Shown: piece by piece, positions 6,870 through 14,883 of the stretch
How the letters are laid out: each line of letters opens with the position of its first letter
How positions within the stretch are numbered: the stretch's first letter is position 1
Assembly: GCF_034470605.1 (NCBI RefSeq)
Contig: NZ_JARGYT010000024.1
Coordinates: 1-16,449 of the forward strand
Length of the DNA stretch: 16,449 nucleotides
From: Cyrtobacter comes
GTDB taxonomy: Bacteria; Pseudomonadota; Alphaproteobacteria; Rickettsiales; Midichloriaceae
Direction of reading: 5' to 3'
Made by a program: the position numbers and the translations under genes
The notes under the pieces: model-generated
Seen by the model: only the letters and a program-made list of their open reading frames with translations
What the model was told of the DNA's origin: nothing
Database searches by the model: none

Positions 6870-8807
6870 TCATATCATTTCTCTAATAACTTCTTCATCT
6901 ACTATTCTTATTCCCAACTTCTTAGCCTTTTCTAGCTTTGATCCGGGCGACATCCCAACTATTAACATATCCGTATTACTAGAAATACCAGCCATGATCT
7001 TAGCGCCATTATTCTTGATTATTTCAGTCAGCTTATCTCTACTTATAGAAAATGTTCCTGTAATAACAACCTTCTTTCCATATAATTGACTATGCTTACT
7101 TATCTTATTTTTCTGTATATTAAAGTGCGAAGCTAGCTCTGTAATGTATGCTTGGTTATCATTCAAATACTCTCTGAGTGATGATGCAACAACATCCCCT
7201 AGAATATTTTGTAATATTTGAAGCGAACTTTGAGATAATTCCTCTATTGTTTCAAAGTGAGCTGCTATAGTTTCCGCATTAACTTGTCCAACATTTTTAA
7301 TTCCAAGTGAATATATAAATCTTGATATTGTAATATCTCTTGCAGATTCTATAGATAATAAAATATTATTTATTGATTTTTCTCCAAACCCCCTTAATTC
7401 ACGCAACATATACTTTTTAAGATTCATTATATCTATAGGTGTTTTTATAATATTACGCCTAAATAAATCCTCTATCTGCTTTGCACCCAACCCTATAATA
7501 TTAGCAGCTTTCTTAGAGGCAAAATGCTTTATAGATTCTATTACCTGTGATTCACACCTAGATCCTGCTATACATCTGATAATGATATCTCCATCTTTAA
7601 TTAATGACCCTAAGCAGCATGGGCACTTTTCTGGCATATTAAAAACTTTGCTATCCGGCTCTCTAAGCTCATGCTTAGATGAAGAGATATATGGTATTAC
7701 ATCCCCTGCCCTTTCTACAATAACGTAATCACCTATTCTTATATCTTTTCGTGTGATTTCGGCCATATTATGAAGAGTGGCTCTGGATATTATGGAGCCA
7801 CCTATGTTTATGGGCTCAAGCTCTGCAACTGGCGTTAAAACACCTGTTCTGCCAACCTGTATTGTTATATCATTCAATTTTGTAATAGCAGATTGAGAGG
7901 AGAATTTATGTGCAATAGCCCACCTTGGGGCTTTATTAGTGTTACCTAAATCATTTTGTAAACTTATATCATTTACCTTATATACAAGGCCATCTATTCC
8001 ATAACAAAGAGAGCTCCTCTTATTTTCCATCAATGTATAATAGGCTTCCAGCTCTTCAATTGAGCTACATACAGATGAATTATTGCTAGTTATGAATCCT
8101 AAATTCTTTATAAATGAGATTACCTCACTATGCTTTTGACCACTCTCCAAAAATGCTTGCCATGCTATATACTTTAAATTCCTCTTTTTTGTAATAGCCG
8201 GATCAAGCTGCCTCAATGAGCCAGCTGCAGCATTTCTTGGATTAGCGAATAACATCTCCCCATCTTCTTGCCTTTGATAATTTAACTTCTCAAATTCTGT
8301 ATTTTCCATATATACCTCTCCCCTAACCTCAAGATCCTCAAAAAATGGTATTTCTATCGGCATAGAGTGTATTGCCTTAATATTTTCCGTTATTTCTTCA
8401 CCATATCTTCCATCACCTCTAGTAACTGCCCTTGATATTTTTCCTTTAGAATAAATTATCGAAAATGATAAACCATCTACCTTTGGGTCACAAAATAGTT
8501 CAGGAAAAAAATCTATGCCTAATATTTTTTGCCCCCTTTTGATAAAGCTCTCCACTTCATTAAAAGAAAATGCATTATCAAGAGATAGCATCCCTCTTAA
8601 ATGCTTAGTTTTATTAAACTTTTTATCTACTTCACCAGAAACTCTATCTAAAACACTTGAATGTTCATGTAGGATTTTTAATCTCTTACATAGTTCATCA
8701 TATTCTTGATCACTTATCTCTGGTGAATCAAGATTATAATAAAGGTGATTGTGCCTCTCTATTTCTTTTTCAAGCGCCTCTATTTCTTCTTTTCTTCTAT
8801 TTTGCAT
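6870..8807 (-). CDS. ligA: NAD+-dependent DNA ligase
   Basis: Seals nicks in replication and repair, using NAD+ to adenylate its own lysine. From the ATG at 8807 the protein has 645 residues. In order it has the Ia/NAD-binding domain (HNHLYYNLDSPEISDQEYDEL), the adenylation lysine in PKVDGLSF (Lys109), FANPRNAAAGSLRQLD, the OB-fold region (VGRTGVLTPVAELEP), a four-cysteine zinc finger (CPCCLGS...CIAGSRC), helix-hairpin-helix repeats (GLGAKQIEDLF, GFGEKSINNILL, GIKNVGQVNAE) and a C-terminal BRCT domain (GKKVVITGTFS). I preferred ATG 8807 over the in-frame TTG at 8837 because it places HNHLYY at residue 20, about as in other LigA proteins. The start overlaps the alaS end by 28 bases, so the two are probably co-transcribed and coupled. 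Confidence 0.96.
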   Translation of the reverse strand: MQNRRKEEIEALEKEIERHNHLYYNLDSPEISDQEYDELCKRLKILHEHSSVLDRVSGEVDKKFNKTKHLRGMLSLDNAFSFNEVESFIKRGQKILGIDFFPELFCDPKVDGLSFSIIYSKGKISRAVTRGDGRYGEEITENIKAIHSMPIEIPFFEDLEVRGEVYMENTEFEKLNYQRQEDGEMLFANPRNAAAGSLRQLDPAITKKRNLKYIAWQAFLESGQKHSEVISFIKNLGFITSNNSSVCSSIEELEAYYTLMENKRSSLCYGIDGLVYKVNDISLQNDLGNTNKAPRWAIAHKFSSQSAITKLNDITIQVGRTGVLTPVAELEPINIGGSIISRATLHNMAEITRKDIRIGDYVIVERAGDVIPYISSSKHELREPDSKVFNMPEKCPCCLGSLIKDGDIIIRCIAGSRCESQVIESIKHFASKKAANIIGLGAKQIEDLFRRNIIKTPIDIMNLKKYMLRELRGFGEKSINNILLSIESARDITISRFIYSLGIKNVGQVNAETIAAHFETIEELSQSSLQILQNILGDVVASSLREYLNDNQAYITELASHFNIQKNKISKHSQLYGKKVVITGTFSISRDKLTEIIKNNGAKIMAGISSNTDMLIVGMSPGSKLEKAKKLGIRIVDEEVIREMI

Positions 8808-11332
8808 ATTATTTTTTTTATATTCTCTTTTATCCAATGGTTATCAGATATACTAAACCCCCCAGCCTGAGCCATCAACTTACTTCCACCGCCTTTTCCA
8901 GCAGTATTCTTTATGCATTCTCCCAATACATCAGCAGCAGATACAAGGGCAGAATAAGAAAAGATACACATAGTGCTATCCTTTATAAGTAAAACTACAA
9001 TAGAATCTTTAGACCTCATATGATCTAGAGCTAACTTTAAATCAATAAATTGATCTGTTTCAATTATAGTAAAATATACATGATTCAATTTTTCAAATGA
9101 GGCTGTGGCATAAAGCTGCTTTATTTTGAATATAGATAATTCATTTTCAAGAATGCCATTCTTTTGCTTTAAGTTCTTTATTTCATCCAACAACCCCTCT
9201 TCTTTAGTTTTTAAAAAATCAGCAATCTTTTTTATAGAGCTACTCTTATTACTTAAAAATTCAAAAGCAATTTCACCAGTTAGCGCTTCTATTCTTCTTA
9301 TACCAGATGCAATAGCCTCCTCTGATACTATCTTAAATAGCCCTATATCGCCCGTTCTATTTACATGAGTTCCACCACAAAGCTCAATAGAATCACCCAT
9401 TGCTATAACTCTGACTTCATCACCATACTTTTCACCAAATAATGCTTGAGCACCTCTTTCAATAGCTTTTTGTTTTTGCATAAAATCAATAGATACCTGG
9501 CAATTTGCTACTATATGTTCATTTACTACTTTTTCTATCTGAAGTATAACACCCTCCGGTAGTTTGCTATTGTGAGCAAAATCAAATCGTAATTTAGACT
9601 CATTAACCAATGAGCCTTTTTGCACAACATGTTGGCCGAGAATATCTTTAAGAGCCTTATGTAAAATATGAGTCGCTGAGTGATTTGCTTTTATCTTATT
9701 CCTCCTCTTTATATCAACATGTAGATTGAGTACATCACCAATCATTACGCTATCATGCAAAAGGACTTTGTGTATAAAAAGATCATTACCACCATTTTGT
9801 ACATCAAGCACACTGTGTATACCTGCCACTCCTGTATCTGCCACCTGGCCGCCAGATTCTGCATAAAATGGGGTTTGATTAAATATTATAAAAACCTCAC
9901 CACCTTGTGCACTCTCCACTCTTACGCCATCTTTTACAATACCCAAGATATCAGCTGTACACTCGTATCTTTCATATCCACAAAAATTTGTTGGCACTAG
10001 CGAATACTCAAACCAAATTTTATCCTGCATACTTTCTCCAGAACCTTTCCAAGAGCTCCTTTGCTTTTGTTCAAGCATTGCTTCTTCAAATCTCTTCTCA
10101 TCTACAGATATATTATGCTGTAGTAAAAAATCTTTTGTTAAATCAAGCGGGAATCCATATGTATCATATAAAAGAAAGGCCTTATCACCACTTAAAATAC
10201 CACCACTAGATATTTTAGATATTTCTCCTTCTATAATTCTCATACCCCTTGATAATGTTTCTGAAAACCTTTCTTCCTCATCGTGAAGTGTGGATTCTAT
10301 CAAGGCCTGCGCCCTTTTTATCTCAGGATAGGCTCTGTGCATCTCTTCTATTAAGATATTTGATAGCGCAGAAAGTATATTGCCTTCGTATCCAAGCGAA
10401 TGTACATGTCTCATTGCTCTTCTTATTATTCTTCTGAGCACATAGCCCCTTCCTTCATTACTTGGTAAAATTCCGTCTGCTATTAAAAACACAGAAGATC
10501 TAAGGTGATCTGCTATAACTCTATGAGATGGGCTGCCAAGTTTATTTTTTATGATGCTATACGAAGCATCAATCAATCTCTTAAATAAATCTATCTCATA
10601 ATTACTATTAACCCCCTGCATAACTGCTGAAATTCGCTCAAGTCCCATTCCAGTATCAATAGCAGGATTTGGCAACACTTCTCTCTTACCGTTGATATCC
10701 TGGTTATATTGCATAAACACAATATTCCAAATCTCTATATACCGATCCCCATCTTGATTTATTGAACCAGGTAACCCACCTTCATATTTATTACCATGAT
10801 CATAAAATATCTCACTGCATGGGCCACATGGTCCTGTATCACCCATAGACCAAAAATTGTCAGACGTTGATATATCTATTATTTTATTATCTGAAAATCC
10901 ACTAACCTTTTTCCATATTGTCTTTGCTTCATTATCTTCGCTAAAAACCGTTACATATAATTTTTCTTTATTAAGGTTTAATTCTTGTATTAGAAAATTC
11001 CAGGCAAGAAGAATAGCTTGTTCTTTAAAATACGCACCTTGAAATGCAAAATTTCCAAGCATCTCAAAAAATGTATGATGCCTTGCGGTATAACCTACAT
11101 TCTCTAAGTCATTATGTTTCCCACCAGCCCTTACACATTTTTGACTTGTTGTTACTTTGCTAAATTGCGGTTTATCCAAGCCTGTAAAATAATTTTTAAA
11201 CTGCACCATCCCAGAGTTTACAAACATCAGTGATGGATCATTATGTGGAATAAGTGGAGAGGATTCCACTATCACATGGTCATGTTTTTTAAAATATCTT
11301 AAAAAGCTTTCTCTAATATCATTTAATTTCAT
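8780..11332 (-). CDS. alaS: Alanyl-tRNA synthetase
   Basis: Class II synthetase that charges tRNA-Ala and clears mischarged serine and glycine. The 850-residue length is close to the usual ~875. The catalytic domain begins at the N terminus (IRESFLRYF, SSPLIPHNDPSLMFVNSGM, QKCVRAGGKHNDLENVG, TARHHTFFEMLGNFAFG-like). The editing domain carries the zinc ligands HSATH (551-555) and CGGTH (652-656). A coiled linker (about 690-740) and a C-Ala domain with GKGGGSKLMAQAGG complete it. The ATG at 11332 gives the canonical start. It is the first gene of a minus-strand run with ligA overlapping its 3' end. A possible promoter lies just upstream at 11365-11392. No defect is visible. Confidence 0.97.
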   Translation of the reverse strand: MKLNDIRESFLRYFKKHDHVIVESSPLIPHNDPSLMFVNSGMVQFKNYFTGLDKPQFSKVTTSQKCVRAGGKHNDLENVGYTARHHTFFEMLGNFAFQGAYFKEQAILLAWNFLIQELNLNKEKLYVTVFSEDNEAKTIWKKVSGFSDNKIIDISTSDNFWSMGDTGPCGPCSEIFYDHGNKYEGGLPGSINQDGDRYIEIWNIVFMQYNQDINGKREVLPNPAIDTGMGLERISAVMQGVNSNYEIDLFKRLIDASYSIIKNKLGSPSHRVIADHLRSSVFLIADGILPSNEGRGYVLRRIIRRAMRHVHSLGYEGNILSALSNILIEEMHRAYPEIKRAQALIESTLHDEEERFSETLSRGMRIIEGEISKISSGGILSGDKAFLLYDTYGFPLDLTKDFLLQHNISVDEKRFEEAMLEQKQRSSWKGSGESMQDKIWFEYSLVPTNFCGYERYECTADILGIVKDGVRVESAQGGEVFIIFNQTPFYAESGGQVADTGVAGIHSVLDVQNGGNDLFIHKVLLHDSVMIGDVLNLHVDIKRRNKIKANHSATHILHKALKDILGQHVVQKGSLVNESKLRFDFAHNSKLPEGVILQIEKVVNEHIVANCQVSIDFMQKQKAIERGAQALFGEKYGDEVRVIAMGDSIELCGGTHVNRTGDIGLFKIVSEEAIASGIRRIEALTGEIAFEFLSNKSSSIKKIADFLKTKEEGLLDEIKNLKQKNGILENELSIFKIKQLYATASFEKLNHVYFTIIETDQFIDLKLALDHMRSKDSIVVLLIKDSTMCIFSYSALVSAADVLGECIKNTAGKGGGSKLMAQAGGFSISDNHWIKENIKKIICKIEEKKK

Positions 11333-11364
11333 AACTTAGATATATATCCTTTAGGCTATATGGG

Positions 11365-11392
11365 ATGATATATATAAAATGAGCCCAATCAA
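11365..11392 (-). promoter_or_regulatory. Candidate sigma-70-type promoter of alaS
   Basis: On the minus strand TTGATT (11392-11387) and TATCAT (11370-11365) are separated by 16 bases, placing a start about 25 bases before the alaS ATG. In DNA this AT-rich such matches arise easily, so this is tentative. Confidence 0.35.
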
Positions 11393-11644
11393 GAGGAAGG
11401 ATAGATACATGTATATCAAATAATCTTGTGGAGTAATATAAACGCAGCATTACTACCAACATCACTTAATCACACTAGTAATTTCTCAACACCTCCAAGC
11501 TTTATTAATATTTATTTCGATAATTTATAAAATGAATTAAGAAAGAGCCATTTTATGCTTAGATAAGATGGGATTATCAAATCAGTAAAGTTATGTAAAA
11601 TACTTAATTTTCAAATCTAAATTTATAAGCAGAGGATTATACAG

Positions 11645-11672
11645 TTTACTTGAATATATTTTTATATATGAT
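11645..11672 (+). promoter_or_regulatory. Candidate sigma-70-type promoter of the TraD-like gene
   Basis: TTTACT (11645-11650) and TATGAT (11667-11672) are spaced 16 bases apart, about 35 bases before the ATG at 11708. This is tentative because of the local AT content. Confidence 0.3.
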
Positions 11673-11707
11673 CCACACATATCTGTTCAATTTTGAATTA
11701 TAAGTGA

Positions 11708-11974
11708 ATGCGCGGCAGAAAAGTAGATTTAGATAAGCTGCAAAAATTGCAAAAAGCTATTACTGCTAGAATAGAAAAGGCAAAGAAGCAAAAAGATAAA
11801 AAAGAAAAAGAAGATGATATAAGGAGGGGTGAATTAATAGGTGCATTCTATCTAAAAAAGCTTAAGGCCGAGGGGGGCGTGGAACAATTAGCCGTACAAA
11901 TGGATGAGTTTTTAACCAAAAAAAAGGATAGGGAATTATTTGGACTATCTGCCAAAGGTAGCAAAGTAGAGTAG
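11708..11974 (+). CDS. Small TraD/mobilization-accessory-like protein, orphan
   Basis: An 88-residue protein with a lysine- and glutamate-rich, probably coiled-coil N-terminal half (about 8-45). A C-terminal half follows with RRGELIGAFYLKKLKAEGG, then MDEFLTKKKDRELFGL. The order R-R-x-x-L-I-G-A, a short helix and a final D-x-F-L-x-x-x-x-D-R-x-L-F-G-L is the pattern of small TraD-type/mobilization proteins found beside MOB relaxases on plasmids and integrative elements. In those systems they are thought to assist relaxosome or DNA processing. No relaxase, TraG or mating-pore gene is within the window, so it is probably a leftover of a conjugative element such as those common in Rickettsiales, or has been reused. 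ATG start with a weak AAGTG upstream. The gene ends 59 bases before the permease gene in the same direction. The family match is from memory of the motif. Confidence 0.6.
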   Translation: MRGRKVDLDKLQKLQKAITARIEKAKKQKDKKEKEDDIRRGELIGAFYLKKLKAEGGVEQLAVQMDEFLTKKKDRELFGLSAKGSKVE

Positions 11975-12033
11975 CATATATTAATTATATTAAACTGTTT
12001 ATGAGTGGAACTTAGTTGTATCTGGTTTTTTAT

Positions 12034-12882
12034 ATGACAAAAAGTACATCAGGTATCTTGCTAAAGTTACTTAATATCTCTTTATTTATTACCACATCTT
12101 TTCTTTTTAAGAGCTTATCTTGGTATTTTGGTGTGCCTGAGATGTGTTTTGTTGCCATGATACTAGGCTCTATTCTTACATTCCCTATTGCATTAAAAGT
12201 TGGGTTTTCCATGAAATCTTCATGGCTTCTTTATTTGTTTAGGGCATTTGCAAATGCTTTAGGTATAACTACTTGGATCTATGCAATAAGCAAAATAGGA
12301 ATAAATGAAGCAAGCGCTATCAGTTATATTACACCAATTATAACAACAATTCTTGGAATATTAATATGTAAAGAACGGCTTAACTATAAATATATAATAG
12401 CTACTCTAACAGGCTTTATAGGCGTTTATATATCACTAAAACCGTCTTTTAATATTGGCTTTGTTGGCGCCGCATCAATAATTATCTCATGTTTTTCATG
12501 GGCTTTTCACGATATAATTTGTAAAAAACAATCCGGAACTGAGCATAGTATTGTTCAAGCTTTTCACTCTTTTTGGATAGGCATAATCTTTTTAGCCCCT
12601 GTTGCATTATATAATGCACGATTTGGGCATTATATCTCACATTACTATATACTCACCTGCATAGCGGTACTCTCTACTATAAATGTAGTAGTTATATTTT
12701 TAGCGTATAAATTTGCCCCCATAACATTATTAATGCCATTTTCTTACTGTAGATTTCCAATTACCTGTATTGTAACATATGTATTGTATGGCTATACTCC
12801 ATCATTGGAAAGTATAATAGGCTCTTGCATAATAGCCTGTTCATCGATATTTGTATTTTTGCAACGTAAAAAGAATTCTTGA
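12034..12882 (+). CDS. EamA/DMT-superfamily inner-membrane permease
   Basis: A 282-residue, very hydrophobic protein with about ten predicted membrane helices arranged as two halves. This is the layout of EamA-type drug/metabolite transporters. Typical features are RAFANALGITTWIYAISKIGINEASAISYITPIITTILG in the first half and the acidic-basic CKERLNYK after it. Several Rickettsiales carry such permeases for taking metabolites from the host, and one in Rickettsia prowazekii transports S-adenosylmethionine. The substrate here cannot be read from sequence. I chose the ATG at 12034; an in-frame TTG at 12016 would add six residues. Its stop is one base before the ffh start, so it is likely transcribed with ffh. 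Confidence 0.85.
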   Translation: MTKSTSGILLKLLNISLFITTSFLFKSLSWYFGVPEMCFVAMILGSILTFPIALKVGFSMKSSWLLYLFRAFANALGITTWIYAISKIGINEASAISYITPIITTILGILICKERLNYKYIIATLTGFIGVYISLKPSFNIGFVGAASIIISCFSWAFHDIICKKQSGTEHSIVQAFHSFWIGIIFLAPVALYNARFGHYISHYYILTCIAVLSTINVVVIFLAYKFAPITLLMPFSYCRFPITCIVTYVLYGYTPSLESIIGSCIIACSSIFVFLQRKKNS

Positions 12883-12883
12883 A

Positions 12884-14206
12884 ATGTTTAACAGTATCTC
12901 CTCTGGTATAAGTTCCATATTTAACAAGTTCCTCTCACGTGGCCTTCTGACAGATAGAGAGATAGAGCAATTTTTGAGTGATATTAGGATAATTCTTTTA
13001 GAATCTGATGTTTCTTTGAGTGCAACTAAAGCTCTTGTATCAAGTTTGGAGGAAAAAATTGGATCATCAAATATAAAAAAGAGTATCTCACCTGGTAAGG
13101 TTTTGATGGGTTTATTTCAAGAGGAACTTCATAAACTTATAGGTGCTTTTTCTACATTAAAAATATCAGAGAAAAATACTGTCATAATGTTAGTGGGCTT
13201 GCAGGGTTCTGGGAAAACTACAACAGCTGCAAAACTTGCTTCGTTGATAAAAAAGAAGAATCAAAATAAAAATATCAAGATGGTTTCTCTTGATACAACA
13301 AGACCAGCTGCTATGGAGCAATTAGCAAAACTAGGAAATGATAATGCTATAGAAGTCTTGTCATATAAAAATTATAAATCACCAATAGATATTGCCAAAG
13401 CAATAGAACTTGCTCCTAATGATATATTAATTGTTGATACAGCAGGAAGGATGCAAGTAGATGAATCACTAATGCATGAGCTCAACTTAATTAAAGGGAT
13501 ACTAAAGCCATGTGAGACGATTTTAGTTTCGGATATAATGATTGGTCAAGAGGCCTTAAACATAGCAAGCTCGTTTAATTTTGAAGTAGGATTGTCTGGT
13601 ATAATTTTTACTAAGATGGATAGTGATGCAAAGGGCGGGGCTGCGATAAGTATGACGTATGATACAAAGCTCCCTATTAAGTTCCTTTGTTCAGGCGAGG
13701 CTAATATGGATATTTACGAATTCCACCCAGATAGAATAGCTTTACGAATAATGGGTTCTGGTGATGTAGAATCTTTAAGGGAAAGCATTGAAGGTATAAC
13801 CAATGAACAGGAGTCTGAAGTATTAGTGAAGCGTATTAAGGAGGGTAAATTTGATTTTACCGATATGTTATCACAACTACAAGGAATGAAAAAAATGGGT
13901 GGCGTTGCCTCAATATTAGGTATGCTCTCTGGTAATGTGGCAGCAAAGATTAATACAAAAGAATTAAAAAATAAGTTGTTGAGGCAAGAAGCTATGATAC
14001 GATCAATGACCAAAAAGGAAAGGATGTATCCCGCTATAATAAATGGTTCCAGAAAAAAGCGTATAGCACTTGGGTCTGGTGTTAGTATAGTTGAAATAAA
14101 TAGACTTATTAAACAATTTTTATCTATGCAATCTATGTTCAAAAAATTTGGTAAATTACCAAATAGTCAGATTTTAAAAATGATAAAGAGTGGTGGGCTC
14201 ATATGA
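12884..14206 (+). CDS. ffh: Signal recognition particle GTPase Ffh
   Basis: The protein half of the signal recognition particle: it binds 4.5S RNA and signal sequences of nascent chains and docks with FtsY at the membrane. The 440-residue protein has the N domain (about 1-95), then the G domain with GLQGSGKTT (P-loop, 105-113), DTTRPAAMEQL (from 137), DTAGR (185-189) and TKMD (243-246). The methionine-rich M domain follows, with SMTKKERMYPAIINGSRKKRIALGSG for RNA binding. The closing-loop motif reads CSGE rather than the common GTGE, a conservative change. The ATG at 12884 gives a canonical N terminus; an in-frame ATG at 12851 would lie within the permease gene and add unusual residues. The stop overlaps the next small gene by four bases (ATGA). 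Confidence 0.97.
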   Translation: MFNSISSGISSIFNKFLSRGLLTDREIEQFLSDIRIILLESDVSLSATKALVSSLEEKIGSSNIKKSISPGKVLMGLFQEELHKLIGAFSTLKISEKNTVIMLVGLQGSGKTTTAAKLASLIKKKNQNKNIKMVSLDTTRPAAMEQLAKLGNDNAIEVLSYKNYKSPIDIAKAIELAPNDILIVDTAGRMQVDESLMHELNLIKGILKPCETILVSDIMIGQEALNIASSFNFEVGLSGIIFTKMDSDAKGGAAISMTYDTKLPIKFLCSGEANMDIYEFHPDRIALRIMGSGDVESLRESIEGITNEQESEVLVKRIKEGKFDFTDMLSQLQGMKKMGGVASILGMLSGNVAAKINTKELKNKLLRQEAMIRSMTKKERMYPAIINGSRKKRIALGSGVSIVEINRLIKQFLSMQSMFKKFGKLPNSQILKMIKSGGLI

Positions 14207-14328
14207 TAAAAAAAGAATCTAAGTTAATTGAGGAACAAGAAAAAAGAAAAGAGGAGCTCTCTAAAGCGCTAAGACTTAATTTAGCACGTCGTAAAAAGAA
14301 ATTGGATAATAAAAAAGAAGGTAATTGA
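14203..14328 (+). CDS. Conserved-looking small basic protein between ffh and bamE (41 aa)
   Basis: A 41-codon frame starting at the ATGA shared with the ffh stop and ending five bases before the bamE ATG. The product is highly charged (many K, E and R) and contains LSKALRLNLARRKKKLDNKK. This resembles small alphaproteobacterial proteins with an LRxNLxRRKxQxRAR-type core, of unknown role. The exact overlap and tight fit in the operon argue for translation. A basic helix of this type could bind nucleic acid, but no function is established. Confidence 0.65.
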   Translation: MIKKESKLIEEQEKRKEELSKALRLNLARRKKKLDNKKEGN

Positions 14329-14333
14329 TTCTT

Positions 14334-14801
14334 ATGGTTAAAATTATATTAAAAAGATTTTTATTGCTAATCGTATTGAGTCTATGTGCATGCAGTAAAA
14401 GAACTGAGAAAGTTGGTTCATTTATATCGGATAGAGAAATATCAAGTATAATAAGGGGGGTTACCACAAAAAATGATATATATGCTCGTTTTGGCCCCCC
14501 TACAATAGATGATGAGGGGTTTCTTTATCTCGGCATTTTATCTGAAACAGGGCCATTGACCAGAAGGAGGGCCGCTAAATGTTACATTACTTACTTTAAA
14601 TTTGATGATGATGATTTGGTATCTGATATAGCACAATATGAAAAGGATAAACTATATACATATAAAGTTTCACAATATGTTACTGATATGAAATCAAGGG
14701 GTGATAAAACTTTTTCAAATTTTATTGCTGGTATTGTGCATGATAAAAGTAAGCTAAAGTCTAAGAGGGTAGCTAAAACCTCACCTTCTACAATAAGATA
14801 G
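14334..14801 (+). CDS. bamE: Outer-membrane assembly lipoprotein BamE (SmpA/OmlA family)
   Basis: Accessory lipoprotein of the Bam complex that folds beta-barrel proteins into the outer membrane. The 155-residue precursor has a basic start and a hydrophobic signal ending in the lipobox L-C-A-C, with Cys20 the likely lipidated residue. The SmpA/OmlA domain follows, with ISSIIRGVTTKNDIYARFGPPT, the usual start of this fold. The K/R-rich last ~30 residues are an extension of unclear role. ATG 14334 was preferred; an in-frame TTG at 14325 adds three residues. It closes a plus-strand run with ffh and the 41-codon gene, and a terminator hairpin follows. Confidence 0.85.
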   Translation: MVKIILKRFLLLIVLSLCACSKRTEKVGSFISDREISSIIRGVTTKNDIYARFGPPTIDDEGFLYLGILSETGPLTRRRAAKCYITYFKFDDDDLVSDIAQYEKDKLYTYKVSQYVTDMKSRGDKTFSNFIAGIVHDKSKLKSKRVAKTSPSTIR

Positions 14802-14811
14802 TTTATTAATT

Positions 14812-14845
14812 TTATTATGCTAAATTAGCATAATAAGTGTTTTTC
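14812..14845 (+). terminator. Intrinsic terminator after bamE
   Basis: An 11-bp perfect inverted repeat (14812-14822 with 14826-14836) with a 3-base loop, followed by GTGTTTTTC. The stem is AT-rich, so termination may be partial. It lies 11 bases after the bamE stop and just before sohB. Confidence 0.65.
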
Positions 14846-14883
14846 TGTTGTTATATATTTACGCTTTTTTCTTTTATTTCAAA

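Larger units (their letters stand above)
11333..11707. other. 375-base divergent intergenic region between alaS and the TraD-like gene
   Basis: Strongly AT-rich and without a convincing gene on either strand. It holds a candidate promoter for each flanking gene. An 8-bp AT-only inverted repeat (11341-11348 with 11367-11374) lies in or near the alaS leader; it is too weak to call a regulatory hairpin. I see no tRNA, T-box or riboswitch. Confidence 0.6.

Noticed and set aside
8657..8992. 111-codon plus-strand frame across the ligA-alaS junction
   Set aside because: It is antisense to two conserved genes; its hydrophobic runs come from reverse-complemented lysine/glutamate-rich sequence.
11319..11462. 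A 47-codon minus-strand frame upstream of and overlapping the alaS start
   Set aside because: It overlaps the alaS start out of frame, crosses the candidate promoter, has AT-driven composition (many I, Y, L) and shows no start signal or recognisable motif.
13714..14142. 142-codon minus-strand frame inside ffh
   Set aside because: Antisense shadow of the Ffh M-domain coding region with no independent support.
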